A DNA stretch of 64,000 bases from an uncultured Acetatifactor sp. (GTDB lineage: Bacteria; Bacillota; Clostridia; Lachnospirales; Lachnospiraceae): contig CAKRRS010000005.1 in assembly GCA_934394665.1 (NCBI GenBank), forward strand, positions 1 through 64,000, read 5' to 3'. The position numbers and the translations under genes were made by a program. Shown here piece after piece: positions 62,225 through 64,000 of this stretch. The first letter of the stretch is position 1; the number at the start of each line of letters is the position of its first letter. The notes under the pieces are model-generated. The model ran no database searches and was not told where the DNA came from. It saw nothing but the letters and a program-made list of their open reading frames with translations.

Positions 62225-62884
62225 ATGGGACAGAAAGTTAATCCTCACGGCCTGAGAGTCGGTGTTATTAAAGATTGGGATTCCAAGTGGTACGCTGATG
62301 CAGAGTTTTCTGATTATCTGGTAGAAGACTACAACATCAGAAAGTTCCTGAAGAAGAAATTATACAGTGCAGGTGTTTCCAAGATCGAGATCGAGAGAGC
62401 ATCTGACAGAGTAAAGGTTATCATCTATACTGCTAAGCCCGGTGTAGTCATCGGTAAGGGCGGTGCTGAGATCGAAGTAACCAAGAAAGAGCTCTCCAAG
62501 TTAACCGATAAGAAGGTTATGGTTGATATCAAGGAGATCAAGAGACCTGACAGAGATGCACAGCTGGTAGCTGAGAACATTGCGCAGCAGCTGGAGAACC
62601 GTGTATCCTTCAGACGTGCAATGAAGTCCTGCATGGGCAGAACCATGAAGTCCGGCGCTATGGGTATCAAGACCTGCTGTTCCGGTCGTCTGGGCGGTGC
62701 TGATATCGCTCGTGCTGAGTTCTACAGCGAGGGAACCATTCCTCTGCAGACCCTGAGAGCAGATATCGACTATGGTTTTGCGGAAGCAAACACCACCTAT
62801 GGTAAAGTTGGAGTTAAAGTTTGGATTTATAAAGGCGAGATACTTCCTACAAAAGGAAATCAGATGGAAGGGAGCGATAAATAA
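62225..62884 (+). CDS. rpsC: 30S ribosomal protein S3
   Basis: 219-residue S3, with a KH domain ([18 protein letters not shown]) and the S3 C-terminal domain. [20 protein letters not shown] is the family start. The stop overlaps the rplP start by one base. Confidence 0.97.
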   Translation: MGQKVNPHGLRVGVIKDWDSKWYADAEFSDYLVEDYNIRKFLKKKLYSAGVSKIEIERASDRVKVIIYTAKPGVVIGKGGAEIEVTKKELSKLTDKKVMVDIKEIKRPDRDAQLVAENIAQQLENRVSFRRAMKSCMGRTMKSGAMGIKTCCSGRLGGADIARAEFYSEGTIPLQTLRADIDYGFAEANTTYGKVGVKVWIYKGEILPTKGNQMEGSDK

Positions 62885-63315
62885 TGTTAATGCCGAAGAG
62901 AGTAAAACGTCGTAAACAGTTCCGTGGTTCCATGGCCGGAAAAGCTTCCAGAGGTAATACCCTGGCATATGGCGAATTTGGTCTTGTTGCTACAGAGCCC
63001 TGCTGGATCAAGTCTAATCAGATCGAAGCAGCCCGTATTGCGCTTACCCGTTATACCAAGCGTACCGGTAAAGTATGGATTAAGATTTTCCCCGATAAGC
63101 CCGTAACTGTAAAGCCCCTCGGTACTCGTATGGGTTCCGGTAAAGGTGCTGTAGATTGCTGGGTAGCAGTTGTTAAGCCCGGACGTGTAATGTTCGAGAT
63201 CGCCGGTGTTCCCGAAGAGGACGCTCGCGAAGCATTACGTCTTGCTATGCACAAGCTCCCTTGTAAGTGTAAGATCATTGCTAAGGCAGATGTGGAAGGC
63301 GGTGTGACAGAATGA
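62884..63315 (+). CDS. rplP: 50S ribosomal protein L16
   Basis: 143-residue L16, which binds between A-site tRNA and the 50[21 protein letters not shown] is the family start, and the stop overlaps rpmC. Confidence 0.97.
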   Translation: MLMPKRVKRRKQFRGSMAGKASRGNTLAYGEFGLVATEPCWIKSNQIEAARIALTRYTKRTGKVWIKIFPDKPVTVKPLGTRMGSGKGAVDCWVAVVKPGRVMFEIAGVPEEDAREALRLAMHKLPCKCKIIAKADVEGGVTE

Positions 63316-63515
63316 AATCAAATAAATTTGTAGAAGAATTGAAGACAAAGTCCGATGCAGAACTGGCACAGGAGCTGGTAGCTGCTAAAAAAGAACTTTT
63401 CAATTTGAGATTCCAGAACGCAACCAATCAGTTAGACAATACTGCAAGAATCAAAGAAGTAAGAAGAAACATTGCACGTATTCAGACTGTTATCACCGAG
63501 AAGGCTAGAGCGTAA
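63312..63515 (+). CDS. rpmC: 50S ribosomal protein L29
   Basis: 67-residue helical L29 at the exit site. The core [20 protein letters not shown] is typical. The ATG overlaps the end of rplP by 4 nt. Confidence 0.96.
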   Translation: MKSNKFVEELKTKSDAELAQELVAAKKELFNLRFQNATNQLDNTARIKEVRRNIARIQTVITEKARA

Positions 63516-63545
63516 CGCTTAGGTGCGTAGAAAGGAGATCAAACC

Positions 63546-63800
63546 GTGGAAAGAAATTTGAGAAAAACACGTACTGGTAAGGTTATCAGTAATAAGATGG
63601 ATAAAACTATTGTAGTTGCAATCGAAGAGCATGTTAAGCATCCCCTTTACAAAAAGATCGTGAAGGATACCTACAAGCTGAAGGCTCATGACGAGAATAA
63701 CGAATGCAACATTGGCGATATCGTAAAAGTTATGGAGACAAGACCCCTGTCCAAGGACAAGAGATGGAGACTTGTTGAGATCGTAGAAAAAGCTAAATAA
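63546..63800 (+). CDS. rpsQ: 30S ribosomal protein S17
   Basis: 84-residue S17 with GTG start. [20 protein letters not shown] matches the family, with [26 protein letters not shown] precedes the GTG. Confidence 0.96.
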   Translation: MERNLRKTRTGKVISNKMDKTIVVAIEEHVKHPLYKKIVKDTYKLKAHDENNECNIGDIVKVMETRPLSKDKRWRLVEIVEKAK

Positions 63801-63843
63801 ATCAGTTCGTAAGAAACCGCGGAAGCGGTGAAGGAGGAATAAC

Positions 63844-64000
63844 ATGGTTCAGCAGGAAAGTAGACTGAAAGTTGCTGATAACACCGGCGCAAAAGAGTTA
63901 CTTTGCATTCGTGTTATGGGCGGCTCTACCAGAAGATATGCACAGATCGGCGACGTGATTGTTGCTTCCGTTAAAGATGCAACACCAGGTGGCGTTGTAA
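63844..64000 (+). CDS. rplN: 50S ribosomal protein L14 (partial, runs off the window)
   Basis: The first 52 codons of L14: [20 protein letters not shown] and the [21 protein letters not shown] region are diagnostic. AAGGAGG precedes the ATG. The C-terminal 70 residues lie beyond the window. Confidence 0.96.
   Translation, partial: MVQQESRLKVADNTGAKELLCIRVMGGSTRRYAQIGDVIVASVKDATPGGVV

Overview
The window looks like a chromosome segment of a motile, anaerobic, low-to-mid GC Firmicute, most likely a Lachnospiraceae (Clostridium cluster XIVa, Roseburia/Agathobacter-like). The evidence is the gene families themselves: a FlaG-FliD-FliS flagellar block, SufCBDSU, a CIRCE/HrcA site, DUF6110 with a P1B ATPase, DUF1538 with PII, GH94-type phosphorylases with YesMN regulators, cytoplasmic sugar-binding/GGDEF proteins and a Firmicute-order S10 operon. 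No tRNA, rRNA, CRISPR array or intact insertion sequence was seen.

Layout. 1-3.5 kb: end of a flagellar filament operon (flaG, fliD, fliS, a FliT/FlgN-like chaperone), then a candidate 120-nt RNA with its own promoter and terminator. 4-7.5 kb: alpha/beta hydrolase, membrane-anchored MurF-like ligase and D-Ala-D-Ala ligase. 7.5-11.4 kb: a CIRCE operator and a terminator ahead of a zinc-finger-less DnaJ, then DUF6110 and a P1B ATPase with an unusual SCA membrane motif. 11.7-17.1 kb: sufCBDSU plus a DUF1622 membrane protein. 17.4-19.9 kb: a cre-like site, an unknown protein and CstA. 20-24.8 kb: marR-degV on the minus strand with paired operators, a nucleotidase/guanylate-kinase-like fusion, and a KdpE/KdpD-like pair on the minus strand. 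24.9-29.6 kb: two unknown proteins, then DUF1538 transporter, tandem PII protein and an acyltransferase. 29.6-37.1 kb: an rRNA methyltransferase and a 2035-residue sortase-anchored surface protein. 37.2-39.1 kb: AT-rich accessory patch with gene remnants, a DUF1016/PDDEXK nuclease and a duplicated palindrome. 39.2-40.7 kb: PutP.

40.9-57.8 kb is a beta-glucan-type utilisation locus: two inverting oligosaccharide phosphorylases, a GH30 gene destroyed by internal deletion, a solute-binding protein with two ABC permeases, a second lipoprotein with a YesM/YesN two-component system, and a convergent cytoplasmic sugar-binding diguanylate cyclase. Import of oligosaccharides, phosphorolysis inside the cell and sensing at the membrane and in the cytoplasm fit together; the exact glycosidic linkage is not readable from the sequence.

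58-64 kb: start of the S10 ribosomal operon (rpsJ to the beginning of rplN), with a long structured leader, tandem hairpins between rpsJ and rplC and an internal promoter before rplV.

Most promising for novelty: the candidate small RNA at 3.56-3.68 kb, the structured leader at 50.87-50.99 kb, the sugar-binding GGDEF protein beside the glucan locus, the nucleotidase-guanylate kinase fusion, the DUF6110/P1B pair, and the duplicated 25-bp palindrome at the DUF1016 nuclease. All function calls rest on reading motifs by eye; no database search was run.
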